From the NCBI GenBank assembly GCA_947579665.1, contig OX388351.1:2170001-2234000 (forward strand): a DNA stretch of 64,000 nucleotides. The letters run 5' to 3'. This DNA comes from Sympetrum striolatum. Its lineage: Eukaryota > Arthropoda > Insecta > Odonata > Libellulidae. The notes below the pieces were generated by a model. It saw only the letters and a list, made by a program, of their open reading frames with translations. It was not told the DNA's origin and made no database searches. The translations under genes were made by a program, and so were the position numbers. Positions 36,301 to 47,756 of this stretch are shown piece by piece; within the stretch, counting starts at the first letter, position 1; the number at the start of each line of letters is the position of its first letter.

Positions 36301-39300
36301 TCAAGCATTACAGGGCTAACTTCTGTAGTTCAAGAGTTGGAGAAGGTCCAACATTATGCCAACAATGCCTTTCGTTGAGTTACTACTTTATTTAGCGATT
36401 GAAATTTAGTTTCTTGTCTCCAAAATATACTTTACCTTCACCAGAGAGTATTTGCGTGACTTTTGCTCTTTTGCCATAAAGAATATAACAAAACACGAAT
36501 CCTTGCCCCTCCTCAGAGATATGAATAAGATAGCTAAAATTAGGAAAGCATTTTCGTAACTTTAAAACTACATTAATAGATATTAAAGCGCGAATTCGAT
36601 TGTTTATAATAAGTGGAAATAAGTGAATTTTGCCTGCCATTCAGATCCAAAAATATTTCCAAGAAACAATGCAAAATCTCCCGTTTCAGGGAAAATTTTT
36701 TTTGCGATTACTCGAGATAGTCCTCATTTAGATCAAACACTGCGGGGAAAAAATCATCGAATCTATGCGTTGAGAAAAAATCTCATCAGCTTACTGAATT
36801 ACAAGTAACTGGGTAACTTTTATAAGTTAATTTGACTCGGCGTAACATTGCAAGACCGATAAATAGTACCACTCAAATGCCACAGACTCCAAGAATCGAA
36901 TTAAGGCCGTGTGTGGCTCAAAAGCCACTTCTAGGTTTGATCACATGAGAGTTTATTTCTTCGTTACTTTTAATGATAACAATTAACATGAAAAGTGTAA
37001 AAGGTTTCAGTGAAAATCCCCAACGAAAAACTGAGGAACAAAAAAATATTTTGGATAGGAGGAGGAAAGTGGTAAAAACCAGCAAAAACAGATATGAATA
37101 TTCAAAAAACAGTGGCCAATCCATCCGTCTACCAAAAGGACGCCTAATGTCATCAAAATATTCCATCTTCCCATCAACATTCGAATAAAAGGTGGGCAAA
37201 TAAGGAAAAGATCTCCTCTGCCCTTTACAGATTCCATATTCAAAATGGCGATTTTTTTTGCCTCTTGGAATTAACACACGCAACTCCCAAAAGGTCCAAT
37301 AGAGGGCCTTACCTTTCCCTTTCCATAAATAAAGCCCCAACGACCTCACTCATTCACAGGCACACAGCTGACGCAATTACCGCCTGCGCATTCCTGCTTT
37401 GGACTTGTTTCCACGGAGGGAATGAATTATCTCCGAGCCATGCGTAAATGCCCGTGTACTTGGAGCACTCCTAGTCACGCCGAGATCTTTCCCGCTTTAT
37501 AAATAGTACAAATCATAGGCAAGTCCCTATCTGGGATTTTGGATTACGACCGCGCTGATTTTATGCGGCTGTAGTGCGTTCCAGTTTCTCCAGTCAGAAA
37601 TGAAATACATGGAATAAAATCCTGCGTATTTTTCTCTCCACTGCTCGAATATCCTCACTCCAGTTAGCCTGTTTTCCTCGTTCTATTTAAATTTCGATCT
37701 ATTGTATACATTAGAAGGTTACAACAACAGTTTTCAGCTTTCATACCGACTAAAAAACTGGATCAGAGTTCAGATATATTTACCTAGCCAACAAATTACC
37801 TAACCTGAAAACAATAACTTTACTTTATTGTGATTAATATACAGGGCATCGAACCTGAACTGAACCGAAAATTTTAAATTACTCAGCTTAAACCGAGAAC
37901 AGTTATTCATTCCTTTCTGAATCCTAGCTCCATACTATAACGTATTAATTAAATGTAAATGGAACTTTTCAGAGAAATCCTTTTAAATGCACAATTAAGT
38001 CGGTGTTTATCATTCAGTATTTTCTATCTCTTTAAGGCATATTTTAGGAACAAAGCATCTCATATAATATTGCTTTTTACAATATTCCTAACAGAAAGTC
38101 TGAATAATATTGACACTGAAATAAAGTTATAACTTACCTATTCCTAGACAAGAAATGGAGGGGAAAAGTCACTTTTCACTTCACAAAACTTCACTTGCTC
38201 TAACAGTGAATCAATAAGTGTTTATACAGTTACCAAAACAACTACAAATAAAGGTGAATGTTTAAAATATGTAGAACTTGATGTGTATCAAAAACAGCGA
38301 TTCCCTGTAAAACACTTTTTTAATGCCTTGATTTTTTGCAACGCAAGCACTCGCATTATCTAAAACGAATGTTTAGATAAGTTGCATGCACAGTCATAAA
38401 TTAAATGGTTATGAATTGGATAGTAAACAGGAAAAGATCATGTTTGCCTTTTGTTTTTGTACTAAAATTCCAAGTATAAAATGTTATAAATTTCCATTCA
38501 ACGGACGCAACTACTCAGGTGCAATATCCGGGCTCGCTTACAGAACGTGTTCATAGCCTACTAGAAAACACAGCTGCAGACCTTCCCCATAAGAAGACAT
38601 CAGTCCAAGGGTTCGTTAGTCGTGCGGGGTATATTTTCACCCCACGCGGCCGATTTTATGACGTTTGAACCTCCATTTCGTTTCTTTTTGTCCCCGGCTC
38701 TTCAGTAACCATGACTTTTACGCAGAAGCTTTTGGTTTTATCCCAAACTTTTTCTTGTGAGCACGCTTTTTCATGAATGGTGTCGAGCTAAACGAGCGCT
38801 AGGAGTAGGTCTACTCTCTAAAACTCTAATTTCATCAAATAAACTTCATGATAACCTGCTAAATTAGAGAATTTACAGAGTTTATCAGAAATGTTTCATA
38901 GGACCTTTTTTCCAGACGTCAACATTTTTTGAGGCCAGTAAAACTTACTCTTCACTATTAACCTTCAATATATTTTTTTAATAAATATTACGGGAAAATA
39001 TCATACAATATATCATCTTCCTCCTAAAGAGATTTTAATATACAGTTTGATGGTAAAATAACATGCTTCTCGATAGCCTTACACGTTTCAAGCATGGGGT
39101 AGAAATCTACCGCGCGCGACCGTTGGTGTAAGTTACACTCGCGCAAATAAATAAACTCGAGGGTAAATGATTTTTGAACCTGATAAGCAAGCCTTATGTA
39201 TTGAGCTGGAAAACTATATATCCTGTCCTCTAATTAAAGCATATCCAGATATATTGTCGCAATCACATGAGATAACAGCTACACACATCAGCAATCCTCT

Positions 39301-42282
39301 CGGAACACATACTTCGCAGTAGTAAAAATAGAAAATAAGGCTTGGTGAGAAAGAATCGACAGTAAGCGTGAGAGGGATGGTAAAAATGTGGTCCAATAGA
39401 AGGGGAAAGGACGGAATTTGATCAACCCAAGGTCTCTCTCAATTAATTCTCTTCTTTTTTCCGTAATTTCCTGTCGAGAGTGAGAATACTTATCGTTTCC
39501 CATTCTTCTGTTTTCTGCAAATCCGAAATTCAGGAAACGCAACTTTTCCCTGCCTTTCTCTAGAAGATGTCAACGCGCCCGCGCCTTATCCCGAACAAAA
39601 GAAATTATGGGGAAATATCGGTAACCTGAAGAAAGACACTTCGGGTCGAACTCGGTCACCTTGTATTTTTGCCCGTTTCCTATCCCAAGGAAAATAAATG
39701 GAAGTCTGACTCGAAGATTTCATTCACGGGGTCGGTGCAATGATAATAAAGGAAATGCCCAAGAAAGTTAGAGTCTCGGTACCCCGAAGGATTGCTTCTC
39801 AAAGTTCGGAACGGTGGAAAGATCTTTATTTATGAAAGGAACCTCGACCGAGGCTATGAACGGCTTCTTTTTATGGTCCGAAATCCGTTTGATTGAAACG
39901 GATAAATGATTTTTCTCCAAAGCTGAAATCTGGAGATAAAAACATTTCGGATAAGAAATGGGAGTTTCATTCAATCCGCCGAGATAATAGATGTCTCGGC
40001 TTTCAACGACCTCTCGTTTTCCGTAGCATTTGTTGCGCGCGTTTGAGACGAATGCTCGAGTGAAAGCATTTTGCGATTGGGAGCGAAATATTCTTTAAAT
40101 GGGATTTAATATTTCGTTTATCTGGTATTATAGCCGCATTATATGGGAATGAATGTATATTTTGTTTAAAATAGTGGGATGCAATTTGAAATAAATTTAT
40201 AAGAAGACTGCGGCGGTAAGGCTATTTTGTGGAACAGTATTGGATTGTATTGGTTCTACCCATAAATATCCTCTGTGAATTACGAAACATCGAAATAGAA
40301 ATATTTGCATATTGTAGCTATAACAATAAATGGTAAAATACTTAACAAAAAACTTTAAAAATCCAACATGGAAGTTTAGCCGTTTCTAAAGTATTTCGAA
40401 TTTATAATCACGATTCATAATAATGCAAAGTGAGACTAGTACATGCAAAATATTTCGAATCGATAGGATACACTTAAAATAAATAGTGATTTAACTGTAA
40501 AGCACTCCTGTTCGGTCATTTTTTGCACAAAATTACAGAGGCTAACAGATGAAATTCATAGGGATGTTGCTAATAATAAACTCCGAGCCACTCGCAATGG
40601 CGATTCACATAAGTAGTACTTATTCACTCAGCAATCCGCCAGTGCCGTTTAGCGGGGGATTTTATCACCAACATCCCCATTTAATACAGCCTGTAATTCT
40701 TTATATTACTTTTCAGAAAAAAATGCCAAATAAATATGTATGTTTTACAGTTTCTTTTCTCGCCTTATCGATTTTCCAAGGAATTGTGGATTTTTCTCCT
40801 GGTTTTCTCGCTGGCTTTTCTCTGGAATAACAATGTCGTCTACTTCCTCAAAGTGTTCTGAACTGGACACAATTGTGCTTGTGTGGTAAATATGGAAATG
40901 AATGAGTGAAACCTAATTATTCAATCATTAGCAATCTTAATTAGACGACACAGTAGGAAGCAAACTGCAACAAATATTTAGATTGTAAAAATTCCATTAC
41001 ATTTTTCAATAAAATCAGAAATTTAGTATCGAAACTAGCATCACAAATTACATAATTATTTCTAAAATTTGGTTATATTTTGCTAGTTTATTTAACATAT
41101 TTAACAAAAGTTCTTATTAAACACTTCAAATGTCTCAATAATCTGAACCGAAAACAAAGTAATATGGCTCTCACTAACTTTCACTAATTCAATTTAAATG
41201 GTTAGACAGATTACTCCCCAAATAGCCCTCCTTAAGTATATACTACATATATTTTATGGAATTAGGTTTTTATTCCACAGGCTATGACTGCGAGTAATTG
41301 ATAACGATATTATTTCCAAATAAAAATTACGCGAACTATTACAAACGTTTTTCCCTCCATTTCTAGTATTTTATTCCAAATCACAATGACTTCTTAGATT
41401 AATTACGATATAACATATTTTAATTTCATCGCCATATTTAATGACTATCTTGGGAAATGTACCGCAAGGGGCCCCGTAAAACGAGTTAAAGCAAATTGCG
41501 CAGCAAAGAATACTTGCTGATCAGATCTGGAAATAATCCAAACTAGTTACCATACGAGATGGAGATGAGAAAATGTGGTGAGCTAAGCAATGTAAATGAG
41601 TACTCCAAGAAGTTTGCACTTGGATTTATGGAGGCGGTATAGCTATCCGTCTCTTGAGTGGTTACGTAATTAATTTTAATCCTTCCACGGGAGCAACGAT
41701 AAAAGCCATTCTAACAAGTTAGCAATTAGCGATGATACGAATCTCTCGTCCGTGTTAAATTAAACTATTGATTTAATGCACCTATGTTTGATTGAATTCT
41801 CCTATTTGTATACAAATTTAACTGATTGAGTAACGTATTTTGTTTTGCGTCCCCGATAGAGCAATAGCACAATTTATCTGTTATTATAAAATGTCTATTT
41901 CTAAATTTTAATTAACCTTAGCAAGTCTGAGGATATATTGTGCTCAACTAACAAACTAATTTTTGATTTTGAAGATGATAGGTTAGGCTAGTTTAATTCT
42001 GTTGGTTATTCTTCATCGATAATTATAAAGTTAACGCAACGAAGAAGTAATTATCCACAGTTGTTATATTATTTTAAAGTTGTCTTTTAATACAAGTATT
42101 TCAAATTCAAAGTAATTTTTTCATTACTGGATGAATATTTATAAAATCGTAGCTTACTTGTTTGGCTCCAGCAGAATGTACGTTGACGGTAGAAGAAAAT
42201 TATCCTTCTTTGAACTATCAAAAGTTAAAAAAAAAGTTCTTGGGAAAGATATCGTAGCAGCTGGGAAAGGTCTTACCAGGAA
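33369..42282. other. Long AT-rich intergenic region, no gene recognised
   Basis: There is a short 2 x 21 bp tandem duplication at about 34119-34160 (GAAATTAATGAAGTTGTCATA). Slightly GC-richer patches at about 35110-35580, 37440-37680, 38510-38830 and 39540-40090 have no coding signature. ORFs such as 36918-37349 and 40549-40830 show no domains and are likely chance. Confidence 0.45.
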
Positions 42283-42296
42283 ACATTAAAGCCGGG

Positions 42297-42665
42297 TATT
42301 ATACACCGAGGAACATTGGTAAACTGCTGGACAATTCAAAAGACAAGAGGGACGTATTGGATTTTAGTGGAGTCTACGAACTTAAATTTGATATTTGTGA
42401 GGACAGGAAGGTCAGGAAAACCACTAGAAAACTGCGGATGAGGGCGGCGGAACACAATAGGGATCTTCCGAAGGGGGTCGCCTATGTCCAACTTCGCGGT
42501 GCACCTCTTGCAGGAGGGACACCAAACTGATTTCCAACCCAAATGTCTCCATCGCGAGAAGCAAGGCCGCCGCCTGGATCTTTTGGAAGAGGTAGAAATT
42601 GCCTCCCAAGAACATATTTTGACAAACGAGCACGTGTTTCTCAACCCTTCCCCCCTTCCTAGTTA
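42297..42665 (+). pseudogene. Penelope-like element remnant (GIY-YIG endonuclease region)
   Basis: The frame from 42297 reads YYTPRNIGKLLDNSKDKRDV, then SGVYELKFDIC and RKTTRKLRMRAAEHNRD, the layout of the linker and GIY-YIG domain of Penelope-like proteins (GVY for GIY, with the YIG part degenerate). A frame change near 42470 then gives NFAVHLLQEGHQTDFQPKCL and REKQGRRLDLLEEVEI, the conserved block after the nuclease core. It ends at a stop at 42663-42665. No RT domain is recognisable upstream. It is a dead, 5'-truncated copy. Confidence 0.78.
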
Positions 42666-42747
42666 ACTCTTTAAGCCCTGACCTTCCTCCAAAATTCCCA
42701 CCATCAGTATTTGTATATATAATGAAACCCCAAAATAAGAAATGTGC

Positions 42748-42780
42748 TAGATGATGCTAGTTCGCTAGCGAAACATGTCG
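42748..42780 (+). ncRNA. Hammerhead-ribozyme-like motif in the Penelope tail
   Basis: About 80 bp after the coding remnant the sequence reads TAGATGA, then stem GCTAG-TTCG-CTAGC, then GAAAC and ATGTC. This matches the CUGAUGA / stem II / GAAA / UH order of the minimal hammerhead motifs reported in Penelope-like elements, but with TAGATGA in place of CTGATGA. That change in the core and the missing partner strand suggest a decayed, inactive ribozyme. Confidence 0.55.
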
Positions 42781-42839
42781 CCAAAGAAATAAATCTGTGG
42801 AAGTGTACTAGTTTTCTTCTTCATTCATAATGGCCTTCC

Positions 42840-45800
42840 ACGACGTAACGCCTTCTCACATCGAATTATTCAAATATATGAATATGATATATCCGATAAT
42901 TTTGCCATAAAATTCCAAATTAATAGCATTCTATCTCACATGTATAAATATGGGAGAAATAAAACGATTAAGAGTAATATATAGCCCACTACACCCCAAA
43001 GTTACGATAACAAAGCATTATTTTCATCCTTCAGATCAATGTAAACATTTTATCTCCTAAAATAAAGCATGAAATGGATTCAAATGATGTTATTCTTAAG
43101 CATCGATATGAGACAGACAGCAAATAGTGATTTCGTCAAAAAAAATCTAACAACTGAAAAACACATAAAATAAGAAATTATACATATTCAAATGATTCTT
43201 GCGGGCAGACAATAAATGTAAAGGATGAATACGTTTGCTTCAAATACTGCATTAACAAATAAGAAGACCAAAAATGTACTATTAATAATAAATAATTTTT
43301 GTGTTTTCAGAACTTCGGCCATAAATGGATTCAGCCGGTGGATAATACGGAAAACCACTTCTGTTACTTTTTACAAAATAGGTATTCGTTATCATTCCTC
43401 GCAACTTAACTATAATTTCTTGAAATTTGGTATATTTAATATAATGACACTGCCTAGTGAATGTCCTCTTTTAAGGAAAAAAAATCTTTCAAAAATTAAT
43501 TTACGTCCTTACTGCTATTGTTAAAATGATTTTTTTATTTTTTTCTATCAGTTCGGTAGGGTATTAAAGAAGGAAATACAATAATAACAAAAACGTGGAA
43601 GCAAAAAAGATCTGTGTGCTAACCGGTTAAATTCCATGAATCGAAAGAGAAATAAACGATAAGACAATTATCAAAGACTACTTCTCGCAACAAAACATAC
43701 TTAATTTTACTCGATCTCCGTTTGGATTAGTAACAACTGCCTTTGTAAGAGATGCTTCTTTTCTAGCGATTTTTGTCTCGTTATAAATGATTTCCTTAAT
43801 TTAAATTCTGATAGATAAATTAATTCACCTCTCTGTTGGAAGACGTAATCGTTTCCATAAAGGTAAAGAATACACAATAAAACATCACATGAAATTATTA
43901 GAACGGAAAAAGCTCTTTGATATCTGAATTTTAACTCGGTCTGACTCTTAAATAAGAAGTAAACAATTATATGGTAATAAAATAACTAAAGGTCACCGAG
44001 ATATTCAATTCGTATTTGCGATGAATCTATGAACTATCTAATGAACAAATATTACGAAAAAATTCAAACGTTCATAAAATTGTTTATATACGGTCTTCTC
44101 AGAAATTTTAATGGAATCAGAATTAATGCCAGAGCGGATCCCAGCTCGCCACAAAGTGAACTAAAATAATTTAGCATTGAATTTACAACGTATTTGTTCA
44201 ACTGTGAAGTTTGTGTATTTAATTAATAAATCATTTAGGCTAAAGTTTTATGCGCGAAGTTTCGCAAAGTTGAATAACTGATAATGTTCTCTCAAAACGC
44301 TACATTAAAGACAAGCAACGAGTTTCTTGTTTCCTCCTCTGTTCCGTATCTATGTAAATAAACTTATGGCGGGAGTGAAGGGGAAAGGAAGTGAGGCTAA
44401 GTTGGAAGATTTGAAATGATCTTGATTGTGAGAGAAAGCGTCCTTTCACTCAAATCCCACTTTCTCCACCTCTACTCCTTATCTACCCTATCCCTTTGCA
44501 CAGAAATCCGACCCTGATAATGATACCAGACATGCGACAGCCGTCATACGCTGTTAAATCGTGCCTCATCCAGTTGCAGGATATCGTTTTTTTACAGGAT
44601 ATTTATAGTTTTTTCGGAACACTACTGTACAATTTGGAGAAACAATAATTTATTCGGATAGATCTCGTCAAAATCTTCAAAACGAGTACCAATATGACTA
44701 GTTTTGATCCGTTACTAATCACATTAAGACCCTAAAACTATATACGTCATCTTGCACTTAATTAAGCAAACTACATCTCGTAAAGCTGAAAATGGAGTAT
44801 TTTCCACAAGCCAAACAAGACTAGCACTTCTCTATATTATCAAAAGGCATTATTGTGTATGTAATGCATGTACAATATAGAAAAGAAAAATCTAAGAAAC
44901 AGAATCTTAAAATAAAAGTAAGCAAATTATTTCTAATTATTTTCCAGGTGAAAATGTAATAACCGATCCGAAGGCGTTTTCAAAATCGGAAGCAACTAGT
45001 AAACCCAACAAGCCTTCCATTCACTTGCTAATTCCGTTTTTTTAGGCTATCCTTTTAAGAGTAGATAATTAATGCAGGTTTGCAAATGTTTGTATGTGAG
45101 AAAACATTAACAACGTAATGAATAAAACGCTATTAAATCCAGAGCGGAAATGGGACATTTTATGTTTAAATAATTCATTAGTTATCAATAATATATAATT
45201 TTTGACTGAGTGGAAAAAGAACCAACATTAAAATTAACCATACAATCGAATGGAAACGTATTTTAATGAGAAATATCCATGAGCTGAATCCATCCAATTG
45301 ATTTTTATATTTTATTTATTCTGCCAAAGAGATTGATGGAAAAAATACTTAGCAGTATAACATTTGTACGGTAACTAGGTCCAATAATTATTTTGTATAA
45401 CTCTGATATCCATGTGGATTATAAAAGGTGAGAATAAAAGCGAAGAATAATTAAAAAGTATTTAGAAGCAGTCAACACGTCCCACAGATATTGAGAAACA
45501 TCGATTTTTTGATGTTAAATGAATGAAAACAGTTACTGAAACATGATCACTTAGGATGCTTTTCCACAAAATGTTTATGCAACTATGTTGATATAAAATA
45601 TACTACCAGAACTTCTTTTACACAAAATGCGTACGAAATACTTCAATCTAAAACTCCCCCCAACCGCCTGATCGTTCTCGTACGAATCCTCAAATTCTTA
45701 ATTTTAATTTTCACCGCGTTAAACAAACGGAGAGATTTTCTTTTGTTTTCCATTATGTGAAAAGATAAATGAATTTCGAGAACCAATTACAAGAATTTAA

Positions 45801-46442
45801 GGAGAACTTGTTAACAAAGAAAACCGAATATATTTCGAGGGACTAATTGAGAAATTCATTTGGTTCACTACTAATTTCCGAATATGAAATTTATTTACGA
45901 GTGATTTAACACGCGCAATTCGTTTATATGAATTAACCTAAATACTCTGTGATTGATCGGGATACGTTATAAAAAAGCGCTTACACAAAATGAAAATTCC
46001 TTGAAAATTGAAATAAATCTTAACAAAATTGTCTCTATTCACAGATAATGATATTATTCGATCAATTCCACTTCGTTCCTCTTGAAAAATATGCTTTGCT
46101 GGTTATGGTACATACTTGAAGAGAGTTCAAATGGGAAATTTGAATGAGAAATGGATTTCCACGGAGACAGAGGCTTTCGGAGTTTCAAAATAGAACTGTT
46201 GGCTGCAATTGCTATTTGTCATTTGGCTCTGTGTCACTAGTGATTCTTTTGATCTATGAATTCCCTTCGCTAAACGGAAAATTGAAAATTAGGTCTGGTT
46301 TATGCTCTGAGGCGTAGTCGTTGTTAGATCGTTTTATAAATTCTTTTTGATGGAGTACCACAACAATATGGTCTCTAAAATAAAACAAATGAACAAAGAA
46401 TTTCAACTGATAGGCAATTAAAAGTAAATGCCGTGCACTTTG
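42840..46442. other. AT-rich intergenic region, nothing recognised
   Basis: Short ORFs (for example 43225-43524) have no domain signature. No RNA gene was seen. Confidence 0.5.
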
Positions 46443-46470
46443 TATGGGAGAGTTGGTCAAAACGGGGTAC

Positions 46471-46645
46471 TTTTTTTCCCCCTGCTTAGCTGCTGTTGGT
46501 CTTCACCGGTGAAGTCCCCCTAAGCTCTCATGAACTTTTTAGGAAGTGCTTCACCGAGGCAACAACGAACACACACGATCAGCCAGGAATCGAACCCGGG
46601 ACCTTGGGACCTCGGGACCTCCACTCGGCCACCAAGGCCGGTGGA
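46471..46645 (-). mobile_element. tRNA-derived SINE inserted in the pogo-like element
   Basis: On the minus strand an A box (TGGCCGAGTGG, 46621-46631) is followed by a B box (GGTTCGATTCC, 46586-46596), the internal Pol III promoter. A non-tRNA body and a short A7 tail (T run at 46471-46477 on the plus strand) follow. It sits inside the transposon, so it inserted later. The plus-strand ORF read here (QPGIEPGTLG...) is only the SINE in antisense. Confidence 0.7.
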
Positions 46646-46894
46646 TTAATTACCATATCTCATAAACTGGATAATATTTCTCTGCTTAGTTTTAATGAAC
46701 AAGTGCTTCATCTTATTGCTTAAGGTTGACGTCAAAAAAGAACATTTTTATGAACAGATGCAAAGATAATCAATATTTACTTGATCTAAGTCAAGTACCC
46801 CGTTTTCTCAGACAGTTTTGATAAAACGGGGTACTCGGTTTTAAAGTAGATCTATATGCCTAGATATTCTATTTTCAAACAATCAATATTTACT

Positions 46895-47460
46895 CTAGTC
46901 ACAAAATTCACATTTATATGTTTCGTCATATATATCGTCAAAATCAGTGCACTCTCCATAAGCCCATTCACCGCACTTAAAGGACTTTATCCACACTTTT
47001 TCCGATTTGGAATTTGAAAAAAGTTCATTGCAGTTAATGCAAGCGGTGTTTCTGTGTTCTTCCTCTTCGGACGATGACTATGACGAAGTTCAGTGCTACA
47101 GCACTTTTCTTTGACTTCTACTCCCCGCCCTTTCTATGAGCCGTTGCAGACTCACCGGCAGGAGTAGTCTCAGGTATGGATTCCATCTGAAGTTTCCTTT
47201 TGGTAGACTTAGTCCTTTCTTTCGAAGATGAAATCAGTTCTCTTTATTCTACTCTCGGAACAGATTTTATATCTTGTGGAGATTTGGAAAGCTGAAATTG
47301 AAGGTGCAGGTTGTTTGGACTGAGCTCTGAAGCGGATTCCAGGGAATAGACAGCACAATTCTTTGTGTGTGTGTGTGGTTTCTACTAGCATTTCAGTGGT
47401 TTCAGTTGGTGTGTCGGTTGGATAAAACGGGATACAGCGTTCTGTCCAACTTAGTAGTAC
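46895..47460 (-). pseudogene. C-terminal part of a pogo/Tigger-like transposase
   Basis: The minus strand codes an acidic Ser/Glu run (SSSEEEEHRN). A Cys-pair zinc ribbon follows, ACINCNELFSNSKSEKVWIK then SFKCGEWAYGECTD and YKCEFCD, ending with a stop at 46895-46897. This C-terminal ribbon is typical of pogo-family (Tigger/jerky-like) transposases. Upstream, KRKLQMESIPETTPAGESAT continues the linker. At least one in-frame stop (before SSSEEEE) and a frameshift near 47210 break it, and the DDE core is missing. Confidence 0.7.
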
Positions 47461-47756
47461 CCTGTTTTATCCAACCACCCATCTTATGAAAAAAATTACT
47501 TCAACAGAAAAGTAGTGGAATATTCATTTTGAAATATACGTCATTACTTGGAGAAAACGATGTTTAACTTGCACCAAACTTACTTTGAAATCAAATAAAT
47601 GTTTTCCAAATATAATCACGCCTTTCAGAGCCTAAAATTACATCACAACACACCAAAAACTGTTTTTTTAACTCAGATATCGTGACCAGAACATGACAGC
47701 ACCTACTTCGGTAACCCGTTTTATCAGACCACCCCGTTTTATCCAACTCTCCCCTA

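Larger units (their letters stand above)
46445..47754 (-). mobile_element. Pogo/Tigger-like DNA transposon remnant with TIRs and TA flanks
   Basis: The left end TGGGAGAGTTGGTCAAAACG and the right end (minus strand) GGGGAGAGTTGGATAAAACG are near-identical inverted repeats. Both are flanked by TA (46443-46444 and 47755-47756), the target of Tc1/mariner/pogo elements. Extra AAAACGGGGTAC-type strings recur inside (46815-46835 and about 47424-47475). The interior keeps only the C-terminal part of a transposase, and a SINE has inserted near the left end. The copy is therefore internally deleted and inactive. Confidence 0.75.

Noticed and set aside
36918..37349. 143-codon minus-strand ORF
   Set aside because: It has no recognisable domain, promoter or splice context, and composition like the flanking DNA; several overlapping frames are equally open.
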